A stretch of DNA of 64,000 bases, taken from JBLXBZ01 sp048265185 (GTDB lineage: Bacteria > Pseudomonadota > Alphaproteobacteria > Rhizobiales > Stappiaceae). This document shows, piece after piece, positions 6,794 to 15,544 of the stretch; position 1 is the stretch's first letter; each line of letters opens with the position of its first letter. The notes below the pieces were generated by a model. It was not told the DNA's origin. It saw only the letters and a list, made by a program, of their open reading frames with translations, and searched no databases. The stretch covers positions 372,001-436,000 of the forward strand of contig JBLXBZ010000003.1 in the NCBI GenBank assembly GCA_048265185.1, read 5' to 3'. Both the position numbers and the translations under genes were made by a program.

Positions 6794-8191
6794 ATGAGAA
6801 AGAGCGATCAATTCGGTTATGAGGTCACATTTCCCGGGGGGGCTGTCGCTGCGGATGCGGCGATACCGATATGGAATAAAGTAGTTTTAGGTTTTTTGGC
6901 CCATAGCGCTGCGACGTCCCAACATCTTGATCGGCTCCTAGATTGCGCGCCGGACTTTGGACTGGCTCATGCCTCTCATGGTCTGTTCTGTTTACTGCTT
7001 GGGCGCGGTGAATTGATTGCCGTGGCGCGGGAGGATTTGCGTAAAGCCGAGGCGTCGGCCTTCCATACACCTGTCACTGAACGAGAGCGTGCGTTGACGC
7101 AGGCTCTCAATGATTGGCTTTGTGGTTTTCCAACCCAGGCTGCGGATGGTTTGGATCGGGCGCTATTGAAATATCCGGCTGACGCGTTTTTGGTGAAACT
7201 GGTTCACGCCATTCGGTTTATCCTTGGCGACGCGTCCGGCATGCGAGTGTCTGTTGAAAGGGTTTTGCAGGCCTATGACGAGAGCCATCCGGCTTTCGGC
7301 TATGTATTGGGATGCCATGCGTTCACCTTGGAGGAAAGCGGTGAATATGACGCGGCCGAATGCGCTGGCCGGCGCGGTCTTGAAATCGCGCCTGACGACG
7401 CTTGGGGACTGCATGCCGTCGCCCATGTTTATGACATGACGGCGCGTTCACAAGCGGGGGTTTTATGGCTTGAAGAGCGTCCCGGCTCATGGGCTCATTG
7501 TAATAATTTCAGATATCACGTTTGGTGGCATTTGGCGTTGATGTATCTGGATCGCGGTGATTTTGAGCGGGTTCTGGCGCTATATGATCAAGAGATCCGG
7601 TGCGACCATACGGATGACTACCGGGATATTTCCAACGCGGCCTCTTTGCTTACGCGCCTTGAGATAGAGGGTGTTAAAGTTGGTGGAAGGTGGCGAGAGC
7701 TGGCCGATTTCTCTGCAAGACGAGGGGTTGAGGGATGCAGTCTTTTCGCCGATTTGCATTATCTTATGGCGGTTCTCGGGGATGGAAGAACCGCTGTGGG
7801 AGAGAAGTTAATGCGTGATATGCGCCACAACGGCGAAGGAGAAAAGGATATGTCCGGCGTCGCCCGGCGCTGCGCCGTTCCGGCGGCGGCGGGGTTGGAG
7901 GCGTATCGCAAGGGTAATTTTTTTTCCGCCTATCATCATTTGAATGCGGCGCGTCCCACGCTGCAAGGCGTTGGAGGAAGTTATGCGCAGCGTGACGTGT
8001 TCGAGCAGCTTGCCATTGACGCCGCCCTTCGGTCTGGACTCGCCAATGAGGCGGAAAGACTGATAAATGAGCGCACTGATTTGCGTAGCGTCGCCGATCG
8101 TTTCGCTCGTGAGCGGATGACGATCGTCGAACGAATGAAAAAGGCCGCACGACTGATGGAGGACGAAAACTTGCGAGCGACCGCGCGGTGA
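6794..8191 (+). CDS. Tetratricopeptide-repeat protein (TTC38-like)
   Basis: About 465 residues made of helical repeats spaced as in TPR proteins, for example FGLAHASHGLFCLLLGRGE, HPAFGYVLGCHAFTLEESGEY and DAWGLHAVAHVYDMTAR. The HNNFRYHVWWHLALMY-like segment (CNNFRYHVWWHLALMYLDRG) is typical of the TTC38 family, whose function is unknown. There is no signal peptide, so it is probably cytoplasmic. Start choice is uncertain: in frame there are TTG 6734, ATG 6782 and ATG 6794. I prefer 6794 because GAGG sits 6 bases before it. The gene is monocistronic and preceded by an FNR/FixK-type box. Confidence 0.78.
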   Translation: MRKSDQFGYEVTFPGGAVAADAAIPIWNKVVLGFLAHSAATSQHLDRLLDCAPDFGLAHASHGLFCLLLGRGELIAVAREDLRKAEASAFHTPVTERERALTQALNDWLCGFPTQAADGLDRALLKYPADAFLVKLVHAIRFILGDASGMRVSVERVLQAYDESHPAFGYVLGCHAFTLEESGEYDAAECAGRRGLEIAPDDAWGLHAVAHVYDMTARSQAGVLWLEERPGSWAHCNNFRYHVWWHLALMYLDRGDFERVLALYDQEIRCDHTDDYRDISNAASLLTRLEIEGVKVGGRWRELADFSARRGVEGCSLFADLHYLMAVLGDGRTAVGEKLMRDMRHNGEGEKDMSGVARRCAVPAAAGLEAYRKGNFFSAYHHLNAARPTLQGVGGSYAQRDVFEQLAIDAALRSGLANEAERLINERTDLRSVADRFARERMTIVERMKKAARLMEDENLRATAR

Positions 8192-8267
8192 AGCGGCGCA
8201 ACCTTGTTGGTCCGTTGATGAAATTTGTGCTATTTAATTAATCTATTGATATTTATGGAGTTTTGCC

Positions 8268-9464
8268 TTGGCGTCCGCCACTTTTGCCCATCGCCGTGAT
8301 CCACGGCTTGATTTTTTTCGCGGAATCGCGATGTTCATTATCTACGTCGCTCATTTGCCGGATAATATCTGGGCTCTGTGGATTCCAGCGCGTTTTGGGT
8401 TCTCCGACGCGGCGGAAATATTTGTTTTTTGTTCCGGCATGGCTTCCGCGGTCGCTTTTGGCAAGGTTTTTCAGACCTGCGGATGGGGCTTGGGAACTGC
8501 CCGGGTGGTTCATCGTATATGGCAGGTTTATTGGGCTCACATTGCGTTGTTCATCGTCATCGCCAGCGGCTTGGCGGCTATTCAGGAAAGCGGTTATCTG
8601 CAGCAATGCTGTGGATTGACGAGAAATTATGTGACGGCGCTGAACCTTCAGCACTTTTTTGACGCCCCTCAAACGCTGTTGCCAGCGCTTCTCACCTTGA
8701 GTTACGTGCCGAACTATTTCGATATTTTGCCTATGTATATCGCTATTCTGGCCATGTTGCCGGTGGTGATGGCGCTGGCGCGCGTGAATGTTGGGCTGGT
8801 TTTTATTTTCATGGTTGTTTCATGGTTGGCGGCGACCCTTGGCTGGGTTCATTTTCCGGCGGAGCCTTGGTCGGATCGTCCTTGGTTTTTTAACCCTTTC
8901 GCTTGGCAACTTGTCTTTTTTACCGGGTTTGCGTTTATGCGTGGTTGGATTCCCGCCCCGCCGGTGAAAGGTTGGTTGATCGTTCTTGCTCTTGCCATCG
9001 TGTTCATGACGGTGCCTTTCGCTTATTCCGGGGTTTATAAAACCAGTGAATCTCTTTTGGCTATTCGCCGCGAATTGGAGCCCTTTTGGAACAAGACGAA
9101 TTTCGGCGTTTTGCGTTACGTGCATTTTCTGGCTTTGGCCTATGTCGCTTGGGTGTGTGTTGGCGAGAATGGGGATTATCTTCGTGGCGGCGGTCTTTGG
9201 GGCGGATTTGTCAGCGTCGTTCAAAAAGTTGGCCAACAATCTTTGGCGGTTTTTCTGTCCAGTCTTGTCATTGCGCAATCAGTTGCTATCGTGCGGGATA
9301 TGGCTTCGGGACGGGGTTCTTTTTTCGGCGAGGCTCTGGCCAACATTGGCGGCTTCGCCGCTTTGATCGCCGTCGCCTATGGCGTTGGTTGGTTTAAAAG
9401 TCAGCCGTGGCGTAAACCCGCGTCGTCCCCGCCGTCTTCCAACGGGCCTTCACCGCGCGCCTAG
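8268..9464 (+). CDS. opgC: OpgC-family integral membrane acyltransferase
   Basis: 398 residues with about ten hydrophobic segments. The N-terminus DPRLDFFRGIAMFIIYVAHL followed by FGFSDAAEIFVFCSGMASA is characteristic of OpgC, the inner-membrane acyltransferase that adds succinyl groups to periplasmic glucans. It starts at TTG 8268, seven bases after GGAG at 8257-8260; the ATG at 8255 is out of frame. The C-terminal 20 residues are a Pro/Ser-rich cytoplasmic tail. No glucan synthase (opgGH or ndvB) is in the window, so the acceptor could be another surface glycan. Confidence 0.83.
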   Translation: MASATFAHRRDPRLDFFRGIAMFIIYVAHLPDNIWALWIPARFGFSDAAEIFVFCSGMASAVAFGKVFQTCGWGLGTARVVHRIWQVYWAHIALFIVIASGLAAIQESGYLQQCCGLTRNYVTALNLQHFFDAPQTLLPALLTLSYVPNYFDILPMYIAILAMLPVVMALARVNVGLVFIFMVVSWLAATLGWVHFPAEPWSDRPWFFNPFAWQLVFFTGFAFMRGWIPAPPVKGWLIVLALAIVFMTVPFAYSGVYKTSESLLAIRRELEPFWNKTNFGVLRYVHFLALAYVAWVCVGENGDYLRGGGLWGGFVSVVQKVGQQSLAVFLSSLVIAQSVAIVRDMASGRGSFFGEALANIGGFAALIAVAYGVGWFKSQPWRKPASSPPSSNGPSPRA

Positions 9465-9526
9465 TTGTTTGGAAACCGCGTGGCGCACTTGAGGGCCGCC
9501 GCCTTTAGGGTCAATAGGGAAAATTT

Positions 9527-9988
9527 ATGTCTCGGGTTTCCGGTTTCATGCGACGTATTCTGAGGCTTTTGCCGGGGAGCGTTTTAGTTTTGTTTGCGGG
9601 ACAGGCGCTAGCGGCGGCTGAAACGGAGCCGCGCTACGGGGATCGTGATCAAAATTGTATGATTGCGGAAGCGGGAGAGTGGTTCAATGGCGCGGCGAAA
9701 ACCAATCAGCTACGGCGGTTGGAAATTGAAAGTGAATGTCAGGCGGGGCGAATCGTCATCCGGATCCGCGCTTTCACCAAATGCGCGCCGCGTGATTGCA
9801 AATGGGGCTGGACGAGGGCGCGCAGAAACGGCCTTGGTCAGCTGGAGGTGACGTTCTCAGGTTTTTTCGGCGCCCGCTCCATGCTCCTGTCGCAAATGGG
9901 TGATCGGATGGAGGCGGCGATAGCGTTGGAGTATCATGATCCGCTTCAGTTGGATCGGTTTGAAACTGTGATTTTGACCCGAGAGTGA
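9527..9988 (+). CDS. Exported hypothetical protein
   Basis: 153 residues. A clear Sec signal peptide covers about residues 1-30 (RRILRLLPGSVLVLFAGQALAA). The mature part has cysteines in DQNCM, SECQAG and KCAPRDCKWGW, consistent with disulfide bonds in the periplasm, and ends in beta-rich sequence (LEVTFSGFFGARSMLLSQ). I do not recognise the family. It follows opgC by about 60 bases on the same strand, so they may share a transcript. Confidence 0.7.
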   Translation: MSRVSGFMRRILRLLPGSVLVLFAGQALAAAETEPRYGDRDQNCMIAEAGEWFNGAAKTNQLRRLEIESECQAGRIVIRIRAFTKCAPRDCKWGWTRARRNGLGQLEVTFSGFFGARSMLLSQMGDRMEAAIALEYHDPLQLDRFETVILTRE

Positions 9989-9996
9989 TGTTCGTT

Positions 9997-10374
9997 TCAA
10001 CTCCAGACCGGGCTGGCGAATAGTGCGACGTTCACGACTACTGCGCATGTCCACGCCAGTGTTCTGGGCGTGGGACGATCCATCCAGTAACAAAAAATAT
10101 AAATTATTCGCAATCCTATGAATAAGATCGCAAGCTTGTCGACCCATAGGGCGCTGGCGTTCTGACCCAGCGCTACAATTACGGCTATGGCGAAAAACGG
10201 AAAAGCCTCAAAGCCATTGTATTGCGCGGCCTGTGCGCGGGCGCGAAAACCATCGCGCCAGAATGCGGGATCGCGCGGGTTGGCGTTGTCATACCCTTTG
10301 GTGAATTTTGCAGGCGCGATGGAAAGCCATGGCAAGAGGGCGGCGGCGAGAATACACCAAATGGATATGGGCAT
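9997..10374 (-). CDS. MAPEG-family membrane protein
   Basis: 125 residues with four hydrophobic segments and the segment ARAQAAQYNGFEAFPFFA typical of bacterial MAPEG proteins (eicosanoid/glutathione metabolism fold). In bacteria their substrates are mostly unknown. I chose ATG 10374 over the ATG at 10404 because GGAGAAG precedes it by seven bases, while the longer start has no ribosome binding site. The gene converges on the exported protein to its left, with only eight bases between their ends. Confidence 0.8.
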   Translation of the reverse strand: MPISIWCILAAALLPWLSIAPAKFTKGYDNANPRDPAFWRDGFRARAQAAQYNGFEAFPFFAIAVIVALGQNASALWVDKLAILFIGLRIIYIFCYWMDRPTPRTLAWTCAVVVNVALFASPVWS

Positions 10375-10630
10375 GGGGCGACTTCTCCGTGGAACAGGCG
10401 TCATTTGAAAAAAACGGGTCTCCTTACAAATAGAGGGGGCTTCTCCAAGTCAAACCTTTTTCGCCTCTTGGGCCGTGTGACGATAAATTTTATTATTATA
10501 AACAGTATCTTATTGTTCCTATTGATCCCTAGTAAATTTTGTCACACCAACGTTTAAAACAGGGCGTAGATGTCGCGCCAAACGTTGCGGCCGCCGGGGG
10601 AGCAAGGCTGCGTCAAAGGAATTTTCACAA

Positions 10631-11092
10631 ATGACATGCGCCAATATTTTGTTTCTGTGTGAAGATAACGCACTGTTGAGCCAGCTTGCCGAAGCTTATT
10701 TGAATGCTGAGGCGGGCGATCGAGTTCGTGGTTTTTCAGCTGGGCCCAAACCTTCGGGAAAATTGAATCCCATGCTCGAGCCGGCGTTGGGCGAGCAGGG
10801 GTTGAGCCATGCAGGCATGGCGCCAAAAGCGTGGGAGCTCTTCGCCTTGCCGCATGCGCCGACGCCTCATGTGGTGGTCTCTTTGTCTACTGGTTTGACG
10901 CGCTTTGATTCGCCCGGCTGGCAGGGGCGGCCTCTGACCACATTGTGGCAGGTTGAGCACCCACATGCGCAAACGCCTTCGTTTCAAAGTTTGCGTGACA
11001 GTTTCAGGCGTATCAGATTGGCGATTGATCGCGCGCTCGCCGTGCGCATGTTTGAACTTCAGGCCCGTTCCGTTCTATGTCGGGCCGGTTGA
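10631..11092 (+). CDS. Degenerate low-molecular-weight phosphotyrosine phosphatase/ArsC-like protein
   Basis: 153 residues starting at ATG 10631 with AAAGGA ten bases upstream. The N-terminal strand-loop-helix NILFLCEDNALLSQLAEAYLN matches the LMW-PTP/arsenate reductase fold, where the active loop is C-X5-R-S. Cys10 is kept but the essential Arg is Leu16, and the later general-acid Asp-Pro loop reads EHPHA. The protein is therefore probably not an active phosphatase or arsenate reductase. It may be a binding or regulatory derivative. A plain pseudoenzyme is my best reading; the frame itself is intact, so it is not a pseudogene. Confidence 0.68.
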   Translation: MTCANILFLCEDNALLSQLAEAYLNAEAGDRVRGFSAGPKPSGKLNPMLEPALGEQGLSHAGMAPKAWELFALPHAPTPHVVVSLSTGLTRFDSPGWQGRPLTTLWQVEHPHAQTPSFQSLRDSFRRIRLAIDRALAVRMFELQARSVLCRAG

Positions 11093-11153
11093 GTTGTTTT
11101 CAGTGAAACGGACATTTTTTCGGTCAGTTCATATTGTATTTACCATTTTCACA

Positions 11154-11194
11154 GAACAACTATAGAACAACAAATAAAGCTGTTCTCGTATAAT
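11154..11194 (+). promoter_or_regulatory. Possible LexA (SOS) box overlapping a TATAAT promoter
   Basis: GAAC-N7-GAAC at 11154-11168 (on the minus strand GTTC-N7-GTTC) equals the alphaproteobacterial LexA consensus. A perfect TATAAT lies at 11189-11194 and no gene separates them from the lipoprotein at 11307. One or two GTTC-N7-GTTC matches are expected by chance in 64 kb, so this is suggestive only. Confidence 0.3.
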
Positions 11195-11306
11195 CGTGGT
11201 AAATCCGCTACGAATTGAATTGCTAGACGTTGTGTGATTGGGTTGAAGGCTAATTCAGCGGCCATGATAGCGACATCATACGGTAAAACGGTGAGTGAAG
11301 GATTCG

Positions 11307-11852
11307 ATGAAAATGAACCGAAACGCCAGACTTGCGATCATCTTGCTATTAAGCGTGTCCGCCGCTGGGTGTCAGCGTCTCGGGTTAGGGCAATCGAACC
11401 CGCCGCCGCTTCCCGCAGCGCCCACTCCTCCCGTGGCCAGTCAGCCGCTTGAGCCGCTTTCACCGGTTGAGAGCGATTCCTTGGATCCTGTTGTGGAGCC
11501 GGGACAATTGCCGGGCGAGCAAACGGGCCTGGGGCAGCCTATGTCCAGCGAGCCGCCTGCGAGCGCGCGTGAAATTGGGCGCAGCGATATGCTCGGCGGC
11601 TGGTCGCTTGCTTCCGGCTCCGATAATTGCAAACTGTTCATGACGCTCACAACATGGAGCGGGGGCTACCGCGCCAACACGCGCGGCTGCGGCGATGAGG
11701 GCCTTAAAGGCATTGCGGCTTGGGACTTGAATGGCCGTCAGGTTATTTTGAAAGACAGTTCGGGGACGACGGTCGCCCAGCTTTACGCCTCAGCGCCTGA
11801 GAGATTTAACGGCCAGACGGCGCTGGGGGCGTCAATTTCGGTTTTCCGTTAA
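11307..11852 (+). CDS. Lipoprotein with protease inhibitor Inh/Omp19-type domain
   Basis: 181 residues. A lipoprotein signal (LAIILLLSVSAAGC, lipidated Cys22) is followed by a Pro-rich linker to about residue 85. The C-terminal domain is that of the AprI/Inh inhibitor family, with WSLASGSDNCKLFMTL, a second Cys in TRGCGDEGL, and GIAAWDLNGRQVILKD. Brucella Omp19 has this build and inhibits proteases, so an outer-membrane-anchored inhibitor protecting the envelope is likely. Start ATG 11307 follows AAGGA by five bases; GTG 11295 is upstream in frame but less likely. Confidence 0.85.
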   Translation: MKMNRNARLAIILLLSVSAAGCQRLGLGQSNPPPLPAAPTPPVASQPLEPLSPVESDSLDPVVEPGQLPGEQTGLGQPMSSEPPASAREIGRSDMLGGWSLASGSDNCKLFMTLTTWSGGYRANTRGCGDEGLKGIAAWDLNGRQVILKDSSGTTVAQLYASAPERFNGQTALGASISVFR

Positions 11853-11968
11853 ATGGACCGGGGGGCGTGTGGATGCGCGCCGCCTAAACTACGCCTGCGA
11901 GATCAGATGAAGGTTTGAAGGTTTGCCGTCTTTGAATATGCGGCGAATCTAGTCGAAAGGTTTGGAGT

Positions 11969-13156
11969 TTGTCAGAAGGCTTACCGATCACGCCGCGCCT
12001 TATGGGGCGGTATGAGGCTTTGGTGGAGGCGGGAGAAATTGAGCGGGACGACGCGCAGCTTGCTGTCGTTAAAGCTTTGGATAAATTGAACGAACGCCTC
12101 GCTCAAACACGTCTGGCCACCAAAAAGAGCGCGCTTGGTTGGCTGTTTGGCAAGAGTTCGCCTTCTCAGGAGCCGCTGAAGGGGCTTTATATTTGGGGCT
12201 CGGTCGGGCGTGGAAAGACCATGCTCATGGATTTGTTTTTCTCTCTGGCGGTGACGAAACGCAAACGCAGGGTGCATTTCCACGAATTCATGGCCGACGT
12301 GCATGAGCGGGTTTACGCAGCGCGAAAAGCGATAGCGGCAGGGGAGATCAAGGGCGATGATCCGATCAAGCCGGTGGCGGCGCGGATATCTGAGGAAACG
12401 CGGTTGCTGTGTTTCGATGAATTCGCGGTGACCGATATCGCGGACGCGATGATTCTTGGGCGATTGTTCACACAATTGTTTGAAAAAGGCGTTGTCGTTG
12501 TTGCGACCTCCAACGTTGATCCGAATGATCTTTATAAGGATGGCTTGAATCGCGGGCATTTCCTCGGGTTTATCGAGCTGCTGCAAAGCCGCGTCGACGT
12601 TCTTCGCCTTGACGCGCGTACCGATTATCGTCTTGAAAAATTAAGCGGCGCCTCGGTTTACGCGCAGCCGCTTGGTGTGGAGGCGGACAGGAGGCTTGAC
12701 GCGCTGTGGACCGCGCTCGTGCAAGGAGAGCCTGCGCGCTCAGAGGTTTTGGAAGTGAAGGGGCGTAAGATTCCCGTGCCGCAAACCGCCGCCGGCGTGG
12801 CCCGATTTACTTTTGCGGAATTGTGCGAGCAGCCTTTGGGCGCCGCCGACTACCTACAGATCGCTCATTCCTACCACACTGTTATTATTGATCATGTTCC
12901 CTGTATGGATAAACCTCAGCGCAACGCGGCGAAGCGATTCATCAATCTGGTTGACGCGCTTTACGACAGCCGGGTGAAATTGATCCTTTCCGCCGCTGCC
13001 CCCCCAGAGCAGCTTTATCAGGCGACCACCGGCACGGAGGCGTTTGAGTTTGATCGCACCGTTTCCCGTTTAATCGAGATGCAGTCGCAAGAATGGTTGC
13101 AAGCGCAGTGGTTGTCTCATGACGTGTCAGGCGTTATGGGCGGGCGCAAGGGCTGA
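11969..13156 (+). CDS. zapE: Cell-division ATPase ZapE (AFG1-like)
   Basis: 395 residues. A P-loop ATPase of the AFG1/ZapE family: Walker A GSVGRGKT at residues 77-84, then MLMDLFF and RRVHFHEFMADVH, Walker B LLCFDEFAVTDIADAM, sensor region VVATSNVDPNDLYKDGLNR, and the C-terminal FDRTVSRLIEMQS. ZapE acts on FtsZ rings under stress. The TTG start at 11969 is supported by AAAGG eight bases upstream and by alignment of SEGLPITPRLMGRYEALVEAGEIE to the family N-terminus; ATG 12002 is an alternative. It lies directly upstream of mdh, the usual order in Rhizobiales. Confidence 0.92.
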   Translation: MSEGLPITPRLMGRYEALVEAGEIERDDAQLAVVKALDKLNERLAQTRLATKKSALGWLFGKSSPSQEPLKGLYIWGSVGRGKTMLMDLFFSLAVTKRKRRVHFHEFMADVHERVYAARKAIAAGEIKGDDPIKPVAARISEETRLLCFDEFAVTDIADAMILGRLFTQLFEKGVVVVATSNVDPNDLYKDGLNRGHFLGFIELLQSRVDVLRLDARTDYRLEKLSGASVYAQPLGVEADRRLDALWTALVQGEPARSEVLEVKGRKIPVPQTAAGVARFTFAELCEQPLGAADYLQIAHSYHTVIIDHVPCMDKPQRNAAKRFINLVDALYDSRVKLILSAAAPPEQLYQATTGTEAFEFDRTVSRLIEMQSQEWLQAQWLSHDVSGVMGGRKG

Positions 13157-13313
13157 GCGCGGAGAGAGGTTGAGGGGGAGACGTTAAATTTCATCACACG
13201 ACATGCAATATTCTTTTGATTAGGTTGCGTGTCGACCACAAAGGGAGTAGTGCCATCTTCGGTCATATCACTATGGCGCATGCTCCAGTTTACGTAAAGG
13301 GAAACACGCGGAC

Positions 13314-14276
13314 ATGGCTCGTAACAAGATCGCATTGATTGGCGCTGGACAAATTGGCGGCACGCTCGCTCACCTCGCCGGATTGAAAGAACTTGGCGAT
13401 ATCGTTCTTTTCGACATCGCTGAAGGAACACCTCAGGGTAAAGCCCTCGACATCGCCGAATCGTCGCCTGTGGATGGCTTCGACGCGGCCCTGTCAGGCG
13501 CTAACTCCTACGAAGGCATCGCAGGTTCTGATGTCGTCATCGTCACCGCCGGCGTCCCGCGCAAGCCGGGCATGAGCCGTGACGATCTCTTGGATATCAA
13601 TTTGAAGGTTATGGAGCAGGTTGGCGCCGGCATTAAGCAGCATGCGCCGGACGCTTTCGTTATCTGCATCACCAACCCGCTCGACGCGATGGTTTGGGCG
13701 TTGCAGAAATTCTCCGGCCTTCCAGCGAATAAGGTCGTCGGCATGGCTGGCGTTCTTGACAGCTCTCGCTTCCGCTATTTCCTTGCGGAGGAGTTCAAGG
13801 TCTCCGTTGAAGACGTGACGGCTTTCGTGCTTGGCGGTCATGGCGACACCATGGTGCCGCTGACCCGCTATTCCACGGTGGCGGGCATTCCGCTGCCTGA
13901 CCTGGTCAAGATGGGTTGGTGCACGGCCGCTCGTTTGGAGGAAATCGTCCAGCGCACCCGCGACGGCGGCGCGGAAATCGTTGGTCTGTTGAAAACCGGC
14001 TCCGCTTTTTATGCTCCAGCCGCTTCAGCGATCTCCATGGCTGAATCCTACCTTAAGGACAAGAAGCGGGTTCTGCCTTGCGCGGCGCATCTGGACGGCC
14101 AATACGGTCTGAAAGACACATACCTTGGCGTTCCGGTCGTTATCGGCGCGGATGGCGTTGAGCGCGTGCTTGAAATCGACCTGAACAACGATGAAAAAGC
14201 GATGTTCGACAAGTCGGTGAGCGCCGTTGAGGGACTCGTTGAGGCCTGTAAGAAAATTCAGCCGGCTCTTGGCTGA
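13314..14276 (+). CDS. mdh: Malate dehydrogenase
   Basis: 320 residues, the lactate-dehydrogenase-like bacterial MDH type. Visible are the NAD-binding IALIGAGQIGGTLAHLAGLK, the Asp of VLFDIAEG, the substrate-binding TAGVPRKPGMSRDDLL loop with its arginines, ITNPLDAMVWALQK, and the catalytic His in VLGGHGDTMVPL. It oxidises malate to oxaloacetate in the TCA cycle. It leads a cluster of TCA genes on one strand. A strong hairpin lies between it and sucC, so part of the transcripts probably end here. Confidence 0.97.
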   Translation: MARNKIALIGAGQIGGTLAHLAGLKELGDIVLFDIAEGTPQGKALDIAESSPVDGFDAALSGANSYEGIAGSDVVIVTAGVPRKPGMSRDDLLDINLKVMEQVGAGIKQHAPDAFVICITNPLDAMVWALQKFSGLPANKVVGMAGVLDSSRFRYFLAEEFKVSVEDVTAFVLGGHGDTMVPLTRYSTVAGIPLPDLVKMGWCTAARLEEIVQRTRDGGAEIVGLLKTGSAFYAPAASAISMAESYLKDKKRVLPCAAHLDGQYGLKDTYLGVPVVIGADGVERVLEIDLNNDEKAMFDKSVSAVEGLVEACKKIQPALG

Positions 14277-14285
14277 TCCGATCAT

Positions 14286-14313
14286 AAAGGGAGGCCCTCG
14301 CGCCTCCCTTTTT
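14286..14313 (+). terminator. Rho-independent terminator/attenuator between mdh and sucC
   Basis: A 10-bp stem, AAAGGGAGGC (14286-14295) with GCCTCCCTTT (14302-14311), a CCTCGC loop and T's through 14313. It follows the mdh stop by about ten bases and precedes sucC by about thirty, so it could set the ratio of mdh to sucCDAB transcript. Confidence 0.85.
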
Positions 14314-14344
14314 CAAAACATCCTTTTTACGGGAGGTTCTCCCC

Positions 14345-15544
14345 ATGAATATTCATGAATATCAGGCCAAAGCGGTCTTGAAGGAATATGGCGCTCCGGT
14401 GGCCGAAGGCGTGGCGATTTTTTCCGCCGATGAAGCGGAAGCGGCGGCGAAGAAGCTGCCTGGCCCGCTTTGGGTCGTAAAATCTCAAATTCACGCGGGC
14501 GGCCGCGGCAAAGGCAAGTTCAAGGAACTGGGCCCTGACGCCAAAGGCGGCGTGCGTCTCGCATTCTCTTTGGACGAAGTTACGTCTCACGCGAAGGAAA
14601 TGCTGGGCAACACGCTCGTCACCGCTCAGACCGGCGATGCGGGCAAGGTCGTCAACCGTCTTTACATCGAAGACGGAGCGGACATCGAAAACGAGCTGTA
14701 TTTGTCATTGCTCGTTGATCGGGTTTCGGGGCGAGTCGCTTTCATGGTGTCCACCGAAGGCGGCATGGACATTGAGGAAGTGGCGCATTCCACGCCGGAA
14801 AAAATCTTGACGCTGCCGATCGATCCGCTGGAAGGCGTGACGTCCGCCGCGGCGGAAAAACTGTGCGACGCTCTTCAGCTTTCGGGCGAAGCGCGCGCCG
14901 ATGGTCTCAAGCTGTTCCCGATTCTCTACAAGGCCTTTGTCGAAAAAGACATGAGCCTGCTTGAAGTTAATCCGTTGATCGTCATGAAGAGCGGCCGCTT
15001 GCGTGTTCTCGACGCCAAGGTTTCTTTCGACGGCAACGCGTTGTTCCGTCATGAAGACATCGTCGCTCTGCGCGACGAGAGCGAAGAAGACGCCAAGGAA
15101 ATCGAAGCGTCCAAGCATGATCTGGCCTATGTGGCTCTTGATGGCGATATCGGCTGCATGGTCAATGGCGCTGGTTTGGCCATGGCGACCATGGACATTA
15201 TCAAGCTTTATGGCGCCGAGCCTGCGAACTTCCTCGACGTTGGCGGCGGCGCCTCCAAGGAAAAAGTTACGGCGGCCTTCAAGATCATCACCTCTGATCC
15301 TAACGTGAAAGGGATTCTGGTGAACATTTTTGGCGGCATCATGCGCTGCGACGTGATCGCGGAAGGCGTTATCGCCGCCGTGAAGGAAGTGGGACTTCAG
15401 GTTCCCCTCGTCGTTCGCCTTGAAGGCACCAATGTTGAACTTGGCAAGAAAATCATTTCCGAGAGCGGCTTGAACGTTATTTCGGCGGATGATCTTGATG
15501 ACGCGGCGCAGAAAATTGTCGCCGCTGTGAAGGAGGCGAACTGA
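14345..15544 (+). CDS. sucC: Succinyl-CoA synthetase (ADP-forming) beta subunit
   Basis: 399 residues. The ATP-grasp beta subunit shows MNIHEYQAKAVLKEYGAPV, the nucleotide-binding KSQIHAGGRGKGK, LEVNPLIVMKSGRL, and the C-terminal CoA-ligase domain with NFLDVGGGASKEKV and VNIFGGIMRCDVIAEG. It starts at ATG 14345 behind a strong GGGAGG. Its stop shares one base with the sucD start, so the two subunits are co-translated for the alpha-beta heteromer of the TCA cycle. Confidence 0.97.
   Translation: MNIHEYQAKAVLKEYGAPVAEGVAIFSADEAEAAAKKLPGPLWVVKSQIHAGGRGKGKFKELGPDAKGGVRLAFSLDEVTSHAKEMLGNTLVTAQTGDAGKVVNRLYIEDGADIENELYLSLLVDRVSGRVAFMVSTEGGMDIEEVAHSTPEKILTLPIDPLEGVTSAAAEKLCDALQLSGEARADGLKLFPILYKAFVEKDMSLLEVNPLIVMKSGRLRVLDAKVSFDGNALFRHEDIVALRDESEEDAKEIEASKHDLAYVALDGDIGCMVNGAGLAMATMDIIKLYGAEPANFLDVGGGASKEKVTAAFKIITSDPNVKGILVNIFGGIMRCDVIAEGVIAAVKEVGLQVPLVVRLEGTNVELGKKIISESGLNVISADDLDDAAQKIVAAVKEAN

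Noticed and set aside
8192..8267. CtrA-type TTAA-N7-TTAA site before opgC
   Set aside because: The TTAATTAA here does not have the seven-base spacing.
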